In this document: positions 26,360-34,193 of the stretch, piece by piece
Position numbering within the stretch: position 1 is the stretch's first letter
Layout of the letters: each line of letters opens with the position of its first letter
From: Cloacibacillus sp. An23
Lineage (GTDB): Bacteria > Synergistota > Synergistia > Synergistales > Synergistaceae
Direction of reading: 5' to 3'
Length of the DNA: 64,000 bases
Assembly: GCF_002159945.1 (NCBI RefSeq)
Contig: NZ_NFJQ01000006.1
Coordinates: 124,001-188,000, forward strand
Made by a program: the position numbers and the translations under genes
Notes under the pieces: generated by a model
The model's database searches: none
Told to the model about the DNA's origin: nothing
What the model saw: the letters and a program-made list of their open reading frames with translations, nothing else

Positions 26360-27949
26360 ATGGAGCATACATTGACCAATATTCCTAAAGTCGGATGGGC
26401 AGACACGATACAGAGTGTTACTTTAGGAACGAAGTCGTTGTCACTGGAAGAATTTGTGGCGGTGGCTAGATACAACGCTAAATTAACGCTTTCTCAAGAG
26501 TATTTGGAAAGAGTCTTCCAGTCTAGAGCGTTAGTTGAAAAATTCCTCGACGAGAATAGAGCTATTTACGGGCTTACGACAGGGTTTGGAGATAATGTCA
26601 GAACTGTAATACCACAAGAGGAAGCGGTGCATCTGCAGATCAATATTTTGCGATCTCACGCTGCTTCTGTGGGCAAGCCCATGTCACCGGAGTGCGTAAG
26701 GGCTACTTGGCTCATGCAGTTGTTGAGTTTAGGTCGCGGGGTCTCGGGAATACGTCCGCAGATGCTTTCTCTTATTGTGTCGTGTCTTAATGCAAACATA
26801 ATTCCCTATGCGCCAGGTGAAGGTTCAATTCAGTCTCTCTCTGTAGAGGCAAATATAAATCTTGTCCTCATAGGGGAGGGACAGGCATGGTATAACGGAG
26901 AACTGCTTCCTGGGGCTGCAGCATTAAACAAAGCAGGGTTAAAACCATTGGCCCCAGCTTGTAAAGAAGGGCTATGCCTGACAAATGGGATTAACGGCGC
27001 TACTGGTATCACTTTGATAGCGCTATATGACAGTATGGTTGGAGCTCAGACAGCCGATATCGCAGCTGCTATGGCTTACGAAGCTCTACGCGGTACGATA
27101 AAAGGATGCGACGCAAGGTTGCACGCGCTTAAACACCATTCAGAGCAGCAAGGCAGTGCAGAGAACATAAGAAACATTTTGGCCGACAGCAGAATTATGG
27201 CTAAGTATATGGATTCAAGAGTGCAGGATCCATATATACTACGATCAATACCCCAAGTACATGGAGCTGCAAAGCGTTTTTTAAAAGATGCAGCTACGTC
27301 CTTGATTCGTGAAATGGCATCGTGTAACGATAACCCCATAGTTTGGCCAAATGGTAACGGAGATGGAGAAGGTCTAATGGGGGCAAATTTTGATGGAACT
27401 TATGTAGGTGCTTATGCCGACACTATCTGTATAGCCGACGCTAACCTAGGTAAGTTCTCAGAGCGAAGGACGGACCGCCTTACCAATAGACATTTCAGTG
27501 GAGGGTATCCTCCATTTTTAGCGGACAATCCTGGAGTGAACAACTGCTACATGATTGTCCAATATACCGCGGCAGGTCTGGTAAGCGAAATAAGAAATCT
27601 CTGCATCCCAGCTACCGGTGACAGCATACCTGTTAGCGCAAACTGGGAAGACCCTATACCTATGGCATGGTGGGCAGCTATTAAGTCTAAAGCTGTGTCG
27701 GAAAAATTGGAATACTTAATTGCAATTGAAATTATGGTGCATACTAGGGCATTCGATTTGACTGACACTAAAGTACACGGGACTTTTGCAAGTGCCACTA
27801 TAGACGTACATGATCTAGTAAGATCAAAAGTGCCATATATAACTGGCGACAGGTATTTTGGCTCAGACATAGAAACGACCTATCAGATGGTAAAAAGCGG
27901 AGAAGTCCTCAAAACAGTAGAAAAACGTGTAGGTAAACTTATATTTTAG
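26360..27949 (+). CDS. HAL/PAL-fold lyase paralogue 4 (subtype A), MIO triad absent
   Basis: 529 residues; ATG at 26360 after AGGAAGGGG. Shares subtype A features with paralogue 1: GINGAT, VQDPYILRSIPQVHG (Tyr kept), CNDNPIVWPNGNG, ERRTDRLTNRHFSGGYPPF, DSIPVSANWEDPIPM (Pro where others have Ser). The MIO position reads GSIQSL. Retains catalytic Tyr, His, Asn, Gln, Arg and Glu positions of the fold. Last lyase of the cluster; the TRAP binding protein begins 39 bp downstream, so import and breakdown are co-expressed. Confidence 0.88.
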   Translation: MEHTLTNIPKVGWADTIQSVTLGTKSLSLEEFVAVARYNAKLTLSQEYLERVFQSRALVEKFLDENRAIYGLTTGFGDNVRTVIPQEEAVHLQINILRSHAASVGKPMSPECVRATWLMQLLSLGRGVSGIRPQMLSLIVSCLNANIIPYAPGEGSIQSLSVEANINLVLIGEGQAWYNGELLPGAAALNKAGLKPLAPACKEGLCLTNGINGATGITLIALYDSMVGAQTADIAAAMAYEALRGTIKGCDARLHALKHHSEQQGSAENIRNILADSRIMAKYMDSRVQDPYILRSIPQVHGAAKRFLKDAATSLIREMASCNDNPIVWPNGNGDGEGLMGANFDGTYVGAYADTICIADANLGKFSERRTDRLTNRHFSGGYPPFLADNPGVNNCYMIVQYTAAGLVSEIRNLCIPATGDSIPVSANWEDPIPMAWWAAIKSKAVSEKLEYLIAIEIMVHTRAFDLTDTKVHGTFASATIDVHDLVRSKVPYITGDRYFGSDIETTYQMVKSGEVLKTVEKRVGKLIF

Positions 27950-27988
27950 TCTTTCAAAATATCACAATAATATAGAGAGGTGTCCTTT

Positions 27989-28999
27989 ATGAAACGTGAA
28001 CGTTTGTATTTTTATTTGATGGCTATAGTTTGTACAATTATTTGTATCGAGACTGCCGAAGCTAAGCCCATGACGCTGAAGTTTGCAGGAATTAATCCAA
28101 TCGAGCATTCTTCTACAGTTGAGATGAAAAAACTTGCACAAAATGTTGAGGCAGCAACGAATGGTGAAGTAAAAGTAAGGGTGTTCCCTGCTGGTCAGTT
28201 GGGCGACTATAGCCTTGTCTATGAAGAAATTACCAAAGGAACTATAGATATGGCTCTCATCCCGATTCCGACAGAATATGAATCTAGGCACCAGATAACA
28301 ATGGTACCAGGACTTGTCAGAAATTATGATGAGATAGGTGAGGTTTTCGCGAGGGATGGCTGGCTCTACAATGTGGTAAAAGATCTTCACGAAGGGCTTG
28401 ACGTTGTATTTCTAGGCTTCCAAATAGAAGGTTTTGGCGGAATAGGATCATCTAAAGAAATAAGTGATCCGCTAAATCCCGACACCCCGAAAAATATGCT
28501 TTGCCGTATTTCGACAATGGAACTAGACAAAATGGTTATGGATGCTCTGGGTTATCCCACGGTTACAATACCTTATTCAGACCTCTACACCGCGCTTCAG
28601 ACCGGCGTAGCTGAAGGTTGGTACGGCGGTGCGGCAATTCACACATATCAGAGTTTCAGAGATGTTCTTGACTATTGGTATAATTTTAACTTGTTCCTTG
28701 AAACCTACCAGTTCGTTGTCTCAAAGCAAAGTTGGGACAAGATGACACCTGAACAGCAGAGAATAATCGCGACTGAAGCCGAGGCACTTTGCGTCAACAG
28801 CATAGACATAGCGAAAAGCGAAGAAAAAGACTGCCTTGAAAAGATGAAAGAGGCGGGGATGAATGTTTATATTTATAGTTCCGATGAACTAGAACCTATC
28901 AATCATCAGATAAGAACGAAGGTATGGCCGCAGCTCGACCAACTGCTTGGAAAGGAACTTACGGACAGTCTGATGAAAGAATTTTTGACCGATAAGTAA
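27989..28999 (+). CDS. TRAP transporter substrate-binding protein (DctP family)
   Basis: 336 residues from ATG 27989 (GAGAGG RBS, 9 nt). Signal peptide ~1-25 (hydrophobic YFYLMAIVCTIICIE, cleavage near AEAKP). Mature part is DctP-like: FAGINPIEHSSTVEMKKLA at the N-terminus, VRVFPAGQLGDY, GTIDMALIP, and the Arg-containing strand NMLCRISTMELD where the family salt-bridges the substrate carboxylate. It delivers a carboxylate to the permease pair downstream. The substrate is probably that of the lyases (an amino-acid betaine or related acid). Confidence 0.9.
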   Translation: MKRERLYFYLMAIVCTIICIETAEAKPMTLKFAGINPIEHSSTVEMKKLAQNVEAATNGEVKVRVFPAGQLGDYSLVYEEITKGTIDMALIPIPTEYESRHQITMVPGLVRNYDEIGEVFARDGWLYNVVKDLHEGLDVVFLGFQIEGFGGIGSSKEISDPLNPDTPKNMLCRISTMELDKMVMDALGYPTVTIPYSDLYTALQTGVAEGWYGGAAIHTYQSFRDVLDYWYNFNLFLETYQFVVSKQSWDKMTPEQQRIIATEAEALCVNSIDIAKSEEKDCLEKMKEAGMNVYIYSSDELEPINHQIRTKVWPQLDQLLGKELTDSLMKEFLTDK

Positions 29000-29013
29000 A
29001 GGATAGAGAGAAG

Positions 29014-29037
29014 GAGCGGGAGAAAATTCTTCCGCTC
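29014..29037 (+). promoter_or_regulatory. Intra-operon mRNA hairpin after dctP
   Basis: GAGCGGGAGAA/TTCTTCCGCTC (one G-U), with almost no loop and no U-run. This arrangement usually stabilises the upstream binding-protein mRNA, giving more DctP than permease. Confidence 0.6.
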
Positions 29038-29063
29038 TAATCCTTAGAAAGGAAGGAAAAACA

Positions 29064-29570
29064 TTGTTTCTAAAAAAGCAGAGAAATTTCTTAGTTACTT
29101 TTGAAGAAGCTATTCTTGTGATTCTCGGATTAGCAGTTCCTCTTATGGTTGCGCTCGGTGTATTCTTCCGCTATATCCTAAAAACAGATCTATTCGGTAT
29201 CGAAGAAATTGAAATCTTTTGCGCTATGATCCTCTATTTTATCGGCGCTGCTTACGCAAGCTATAAAAAACAGCAGATAACGGCGGATTTGACCCAGTCA
29301 ATGATAAAAAGTTTTAAGATACGCAAATTCTTTGCTATTGTTTCAACCTTCTTAGCCTTAGTTGCAGTAGGAGCATTTACATACTGGACTATAGATCTAG
29401 TTCAATATGCTGGACTTAGAAATCCTAAAACATCAGTTTGGAAAATACCGTTGGTTTGGGAGTATATCATGATTTTTTGGGGATTTTTTGTAATGACATT
29501 ATGTGCGGCTAGAGACTTTTACAACGCTCTCACAAGAAAGCCTGAAGCGTCTGTGGATTCCGAAAAGTAA
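29064..29570 (+). CDS. TRAP transporter small permease (DctQ family)
   Basis: 168 residues from TTG 29064 (GGAAGG RBS). Four hydrophobic segments (~14-36, ~50-68, ~88-108, ~128-150). DctQ hallmarks: VFFRYILKTDLFGIEEIEIF around 38-58 and a Lys/Gln-rich loop after helix 2 (YKKQQITADL). Partners the large permease that follows by 21 bp. Confidence 0.88.
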   Translation: MFLKKQRNFLVTFEEAILVILGLAVPLMVALGVFFRYILKTDLFGIEEIEIFCAMILYFIGAAYASYKKQQITADLTQSMIKSFKIRKFFAIVSTFLALVAVGAFTYWTIDLVQYAGLRNPKTSVWKIPLVWEYIMIFWGFFVMTLCAARDFYNALTRKPEASVDSEK

Positions 29571-29591
29571 TTAAGGAAGGAGAATGGTGTA

Positions 29592-30890
29592 ATGGTTGTA
29601 TCTGGTCTTTTATTCCTACTTATAGGTCTAGTAATTGGCATTCCAGTCCCTTTTGCGTTTTTTCTAACTGCGATGTATTTTCTGCTCACCGGGGATTACG
29701 CGACGACTTTTATGGTGCCTTACGCCGTAAGAAATCTTAGTAATACTGTTATATTTTCAATTCCTTTGTTTATCCTAGCCGGTAAACTTATGGAACGCGG
29801 TAATATCGCTGATAAACTGATCGGATTAGTTGAAGAAACTGTAGGTAGATTAAAAGGTGGACTTGGAATAGTAGCTACTGTTTCATGTGCAGTTTTTGGT
29901 TCGGTTACCGGTAGTGCCGCTGCAACGCTTACGTGCATAGGTTCTATAATGATTCCAAGGATGGAGAAAGCAGGCTATCCTAGAGGTCATTCTACAGCTC
30001 TATTAGCTAACTCTGCTGTGTTGGGTATGCTGATTCCACCAAGCGGTATTATGATACTTTATTCTTGGGTCGGCGGACAGTCTGTTTTGGCAAGCTTTCT
30101 TGCAACAGTGTTGCCTGGTATTGCCCTGACAATTTTATTCTCCATCATAAATTGCGTTTTATTGCGGAATAATGCGAATATTATAATTCCAGCTATATCA
30201 CAGGAAGAAAAGACATTCCAGCATAAATGTATGCGTATTAAAAAAGCATCTCCGGCCTTGATGATGCCAGTAATAATATTAGGCGGCATATATAGTGGCA
30301 TAATGACTCCAACTGAAGCAGCTGCCGTAGCCGTAATATATGCCATTCCTGTTGGAATGTTTATATATAAAGGACTTACAGTAAAAGGACTCAAAGAAAC
30401 GCTCATAGATTCCGGCATGGCAACTGGGACTATTATGATTATGATGTTCGGATGTTCAGTTTTGGCTAGAATGTTTGTCGAAGAAGATCTTCCTGGTGCG
30501 ATACTAAAACTACTGTATTCTATCTCGACAGATCAGAAAATGATTCTCCTTATGTTAAACATATTCATGATTATACTAGGCATGCTTGTAGACGATACAA
30601 GCGCAGTGCTTCTCGCTACTCCTATTATGATTCCAATAATACAAGAAATAGGTGTTAGCCCAGTACATTTCGCAGCAATAGTAGCCGTTAATTCTGGAAT
30701 GGGCAACATAACTCCTCCGTGTGCTCCACTTTTGTATCTATCCGGAGCCATTGCAAAATGTCCAATAAATGAAACGCTTCGCGTCACTGGATGGTTAATA
30801 TTACTTGGATGGCTCCCCATCCTTATTTTAACGACATACGTTCCTGAATTTTCAATGTGGTTACCACGTCTGGTTCTTGGGATAAAATAA
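29592..30890 (+). CDS. TRAP transporter large permease (DctM family)
   Basis: 432 residues, ~12 helices. Family motifs: AGKLMERGNI, FGSVTGSAAATLTCIGSIM (~98-116), NSAVLGMLIPPSGIMI (~137-152), IYSGIMTPTEAAAVAV (~233-248), and the C-half NSGMGNITPPCAPLLY. Completes a canonical DctPQM set in the island. Low GC like its neighbours. The transcript runs into a hairpin at 30940-30982. Confidence 0.92.
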   Translation: MVVSGLLFLLIGLVIGIPVPFAFFLTAMYFLLTGDYATTFMVPYAVRNLSNTVIFSIPLFILAGKLMERGNIADKLIGLVEETVGRLKGGLGIVATVSCAVFGSVTGSAAATLTCIGSIMIPRMEKAGYPRGHSTALLANSAVLGMLIPPSGIMILYSWVGGQSVLASFLATVLPGIALTILFSIINCVLLRNNANIIIPAISQEEKTFQHKCMRIKKASPALMMPVIILGGIYSGIMTPTEAAAVAVIYAIPVGMFIYKGLTVKGLKETLIDSGMATGTIMIMMFGCSVLARMFVEEDLPGAILKLLYSISTDQKMILLMLNIFMIILGMLVDDTSAVLLATPIMIPIIQEIGVSPVHFAAIVAVNSGMGNITPPCAPLLYLSGAIAKCPINETLRVTGWLILLGWLPILILTTYVPEFSMWLPRLVLGIK

Positions 30891-30939
30891 TGTAGGTTTG
30901 TCAAACATCTGTTACATCGAGCCTAAAGAGTGAGTTATG

Positions 30940-30982
30940 ACTTCCCGAGGAGACTTCCTGCTAAGGGGTCTCATAGGGAAGT
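30940..30982 (+). terminator. Hairpin after the TRAP operon
   Basis: ACTTCCC (30940-30946) pairs with GGGAAGT (30976-30982), and GGAGAC with GTCTC inside; no strong U-run. Possibly a terminator or the outer edge of the IS copy. Confidence 0.4.
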
Positions 30983-30989
30983 TATTGTA

Positions 30990-31440
30990 TCTGTGGTTAT
31001 GCACGGCCAGCTGCTTTGCAAAATCTTCCAGAGAATAGAATTGATGCGACGCATAAAAATATTCGTTATCCTTCCGGTGTGATCTTTCCGCCTTCCCGTT
31101 ATGACGCAGCGTTTACGGCTTTATCAGCTTATGCTTTATCGCGCACCGCTCCAAATGACTTTCAAAGAGCGTAGGTCTGTCTTTGTCAGAGGTAAACCGG
31201 TTCGTAAATTCCGTCTCGTTGTCGCTAAGGACGCATTCCACACGAAATTTGAAGAACCTCAGCATATGTTTCAGGAATATTGCCTGTTTGTTTCGTATTT
31301 TGTTGCAGCTTGGGTAACGCCGTACTTCATTGCGTATCTAATAAGCGATTGTGTGTAACGTTCCTTTTGTGATATCTTACTCATGCTGGAATCGTCCTCC
31401 TAGTGGATTTGCGGTGAAATTACTTTACGGCATGGACGTG
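30990..31440 (-). mobile_element. Internally deleted second copy of the rve-type IS
   Basis: DNA from ~31025 to 31265 matches the transposase at ~18260-18510. It then jumps, losing roughly 500 bp, to sequence matching 19000-19150, including the same N-terminal codons and the end region GTGAAATTACTTTAC-GCATGGAC. Same orientation as the first copy. Together they bracket the lyase-TRAP island like a decayed composite transposon. Confidence 0.75.
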
Positions 31441-31838
31441 TTTCCCGCTTCTTCATCCGGTTCTCTGTCACATATGTACGGTAAACATACGATGCCATAC
31501 TGAATAGTCCGGCGGCCGACCTTGACAAGGTGTATTACGCGTGCGCTGCAAGCAGTGGCGCAAAAGTTCCGTCAGAGCTGTTTAACGCTTTACCAGCTAA
31601 GGACTTTGCGTAAATTGCGAGAGCAGTGTAGAGTTTTTGCTCGTAATATAGGAGAACAGCCGGCACAAATTATCCGTGAGGTATGCTGCAGTCTGAACTT
31701 GGCTACGCATACCCCCTATTTCTTTCTGGCTGGAATTGAGTACAGCAAAAATAAAAAAGTGGATGCGGGCAATATCAAAAGCACGGAAATATCAATCGGC
31801 GTGCCCGTGCTATAATTAAACTGACGATTTTCTGGGAT
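31441..31838. other. Unassigned stretch right of the IS remnant
   Basis: A 97-codon forward frame (31522-31815) exists but has no RBS and no recognisable family. A TATAAT at 31812-31817 could serve the next gene. Probably decayed mobile DNA. Confidence 0.35.
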
Positions 31839-31850
31839 GTGTATAAAAGC

Positions 31851-32111
31851 ATGGAAACAAGTTTTAGATCCTATGACAAGCAAAATGATACTGAAACGGA
31901 ACAAAAATGCTTTGACCTCCACCCAAGAGTAAAAAGCCCTGGGAAAATATATTCTATTGTTTTGGGGATATACCTGGCTGCTTTTTTTATAGGTCTATGG
32001 TTTGCATATGATCTAGCGGGAGGTATTGGGGTATTGATGTATCTGGTCCTCGTCGTGGGCGTTGGGAGCGGATTATATGAAGCGTCTATACTTCTCTTTC
32101 CAGAAACGTAG
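31851..32111 (+). CDS. Small two-helix membrane protein
   Basis: 86 residues from the ATG at 31851 (a second ATG at 31839 is possible; neither has a clear RBS). Polar first ~35 residues, then two hydrophobic helices (IYSIVLGIYLAAFFIGLWFA and GIGVLMYLVLVVGVGSGLY). Followed by a strong terminator. No family recognised; prophage-neighbour context. Confidence 0.5.
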   Translation: METSFRSYDKQNDTETEQKCFDLHPRVKSPGKIYSIVLGIYLAAFFIGLWFAYDLAGGIGVLMYLVLVVGVGSGLYEASILLFPET

Positions 32112-32137
32112 TCTGTATTAGTTTGTATATTAAGAAA

Positions 32138-32166
32138 AGCCGCCTTTTTTGAGGCGGCTTTTTCCC
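32138..32166 (+). terminator. Intrinsic terminator
   Basis: AAGCCGCCT (32138-32146), short loop, AGGCGGCTT (32152-32160), then T-rich. Perfect 9-bp stem. Confidence 0.8.
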
Positions 32167-32187
32167 TGCCCTCAATGGGGTGAAACA

Positions 32188-32361
32188 GTGGCATCTAAAG
32201 AACTTCAATTAGCTATCGCCATCGGCGGTTCTCTTAATGCAAATTTAGACAAAAGCATTAAGCGGGCGAGCGAAACGCTTAATTCACTTTCCGTTGCAGG
32301 AACTGAGACGCAGAAAAAGTTAAGCGCTCTCGGGAAAATAGACGCGAACCTACATTGTTAA
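32188..32361 (+). pseudogene. Phage tail tape-measure N-terminal remnant
   Basis: GTG at 32188 after CAATGGGGTG. 57 residues resembling the start of tape-measure proteins (ELQLAIAIGGSLNANLDKSI ... LNSLSVAGTETQKKLSALGK), then a stop. Full proteins have many hundreds of residues, so this is a relic of a prophage tail module. Confidence 0.5.
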
Positions 32362-32381
32362 AATAAAACTGTCCGTACCCC

Positions 32382-32408
32382 TTGACAATCCGGCACGGGG
32401 CGTAATAT
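32382..32408 (+). promoter_or_regulatory. Promoter of the T-box operon
   Basis: TTGACA (32382-32387) with TAATAT at 32403-32408 (15-nt spacer; an overlapping TATCAT gives 18). Lies directly before the structured leader. Confidence 0.6.
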
Positions 32409-32419
32409 CATTTAAAAAT

Positions 32420-32725
32420 GCAGTCTTGATATTTGTGTGTCGAGACTTTTAAAAGTAAATAGCGTGAAACGCGATGACGGAGTTACGGCCGTCGCAGATA
32501 GGTTTACAGAGAGCCGGCGCGCAGGTGAAAGCCGGAACCGAAGGGCGGCGGAGCGGTCTCGCTCCCGAGCGGAGTTCCCTAAGGCGGCGCGCCGCTTTTA
32601 AGGAGCTACGGGTGGCCGCGTCAGAGGCCCTAATGAGCGGCCGCGGGAACGTGGCAATCAGGGTGGTACCGCGGAGTGTGAATTTTTCGCCCCTGAGGCA
32701 TGTGTATGCCTCGGGGGCTTTTTTT
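32420..32725 (+). ncRNA. T-box riboswitch leader, probable leucine specifier
   Basis: Contains the T-box sequence AGGGTGGTACCGCGG (32660-32674) with the UGGU bulge that pairs with an NCCA tRNA end. Stem I elements include CAGAGAG and GGTGAAAGCC. The terminator GCCCCTGAGGCA/TGCCTCGGGGGC (32689-32718) is followed by T7. By alignment with the G. kaustophilus glyQS leader (specifier, purine, pyrimidines, GAGC), the specifier is CTC at 32558-32560, i.e. leucine. Uncharged tRNA-Leu would stabilise the antiterminator and switch on the two genes downstream. Confidence 0.88.
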
Positions 32726-32774
32726 ATAGCCGTTCGGGGCGGGATTTCGGAAGACGAAAAAGGAGAGGTTTGAG

Positions 32775-34193
32775 ATGAAACAGATCAGATTCACGGACAT
32801 TACGCTGCGCGAGGCTTCGCGCTGCGGAGAAGGGGCCCTTTCGTTCAAGGAGATAATCGAGGAGGCGAAGATTCTCGACAGGCTTAATCTCGACGTTATC
32901 AGCCTCGCGCCGATAGAGAACGAAAAAATAGACTCGCTGCTCGTGCGCACCGTCGCCGCGGCGGTCAAGAAGAGCGCGCTTTCGATTCCCGTCGGTTTCG
33001 AGGAGGGCGGCGTCGAGACTGCGTGGAACGCCGTGGCCGAGGCGGCGCATCCGAGGCTTTACGTAGAAGCCCCGACCTCCACCGTGCAGATGGAGTTCGT
33101 ATGCAACAAGAAGCCGGACGGAATTATCAAGATGATAGAAACGCTTGTCGCGAAGAGCCGCGCTCTCTGCCCGGACGTCGAGTTTGCGGCGGTGGACGCG
33201 ACGCGCAGCGAGCCGGAGTTCCTTTACCGCGCGCTGCGCACGGCGATAGCCGCCGGCGCCACGACCGTGACGGTATGCGATTCGGCGGGCATGATGATGC
33301 CGTACGAGTTCAGCAATTTCGTGAAAGAGCTTTACGCGAATGTGCCGGAGCTTGAGAACGTGACGCTCGGCGTTAAATGCTCGGACGAGTTGTCGATGGC
33401 GGCGGCCTGCGCAGTTTCCGCCGTCCGCGCCGGAGCCTCCGAGGTGGACGTGACGGTTGGCGGCGGCTGCGCGCCGGAGCTGGAGGCCGCTGCGCAGGTC
33501 ATCCGTATGCGCGGCGACGACTACGACTATTCGTGCGGCCTGAAGTACACGGAGCTGCACCGCTCAGTCGCGCAGATGAACTGGATTACGCGCAGGGAGC
33601 GCAGCAAGACGAGCGCCTTCGAGACGGGCATGGCGATCTCCGACGGCTCCGACGTGCGCCTCGACGCGAACGACGACATCGACGCTCTGACGAAGGTCGT
33701 CGCGCGCCTCGGCTACGAACTCTCCGACGAGGATATGGCGAAGGTCTATGAAACTTTCGTGAGCGTGGCGCGCAAGAAGTCGGTCGGCACGAAGGAGCTC
33801 GAGGCTATAATCGCTACGACTGCGCTGCAGGTGCCGCCGACCTACGAGCTCGTCAGCTACGTCATAAACAGCGGCAACATCATCAGCGCGACGGCGAACA
33901 TCCACTGCCGCAAGAACGGCGCGGACCAGTTCGGCCTCGCGGTCGGCGACGGCCCGATAGACGCGGCCTTCCTCGCGATAGAGCAGATAACGGGACACCA
34001 CTACGAGCTCGACGACTTCCAGATACAGGCCGTAACGGAGGGGCGCGAGGCCATGGGCTCGACGCTCGTCAAGCTCCGCTCGAACGGCAAACTCTACGCG
34101 GGCAACGGCATTTCGACGGACATCATCGGATCGAGCATCATGGCGTATTTCAACGCGCTGAATAAGATTTCGTACGAGGAGAATCACAGATAA
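32775..34193 (+). CDS. LeuA-like (isopropylmalate synthase family) protein lacking the HxH metal motif
   Basis: 472 residues; ATG 32775 after AGGAGAGG. TIM-barrel domain 1 to ~275 begins FTDITLREASRCGEGALS, a divergent form of the DTTLRDGEQ metal/substrate motif (Asp and Arg kept). The second signature, normally HCHNDLGLA, reads VKCSDELSMA: both metal-binding His are lost. The usual NGIGERAGN is GGGCAPE. The C-terminal ~110 residues are a LeuA-type allosteric dimer domain (SATANIHCRKNG, GDGPIDAAFLAI, TDIIGSSIMAYFNAL), the leucine-binding part in true LeuA. A leucine T-box in front agrees with a leucine-related role, but ordinary condensation chemistry is doubtful. Its stop overlaps the next start (TAATG). 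Confidence 0.8.
   Translation: MKQIRFTDITLREASRCGEGALSFKEIIEEAKILDRLNLDVISLAPIENEKIDSLLVRTVAAAVKKSALSIPVGFEEGGVETAWNAVAEAAHPRLYVEAPTSTVQMEFVCNKKPDGIIKMIETLVAKSRALCPDVEFAAVDATRSEPEFLYRALRTAIAAGATTVTVCDSAGMMMPYEFSNFVKELYANVPELENVTLGVKCSDELSMAAACAVSAVRAGASEVDVTVGGGCAPELEAAAQVIRMRGDDYDYSCGLKYTELHRSVAQMNWITRRERSKTSAFETGMAISDGSDVRLDANDDIDALTKVVARLGYELSDEDMAKVYETFVSVARKKSVGTKELEAIIATTALQVPPTYELVSYVINSGNIISATANIHCRKNGADQFGLAVGDGPIDAAFLAIEQITGHHYELDDFQIQAVTEGREAMGSTLVKLRSNGKLYAGNGISTDIIGSSIMAYFNALNKISYEENHR

Noticed and set aside
24400-27950. Lyase repeats as possible assembly duplication
   Set aside because: The four copies differ throughout and fall into two subtypes, so they are true paralogues.
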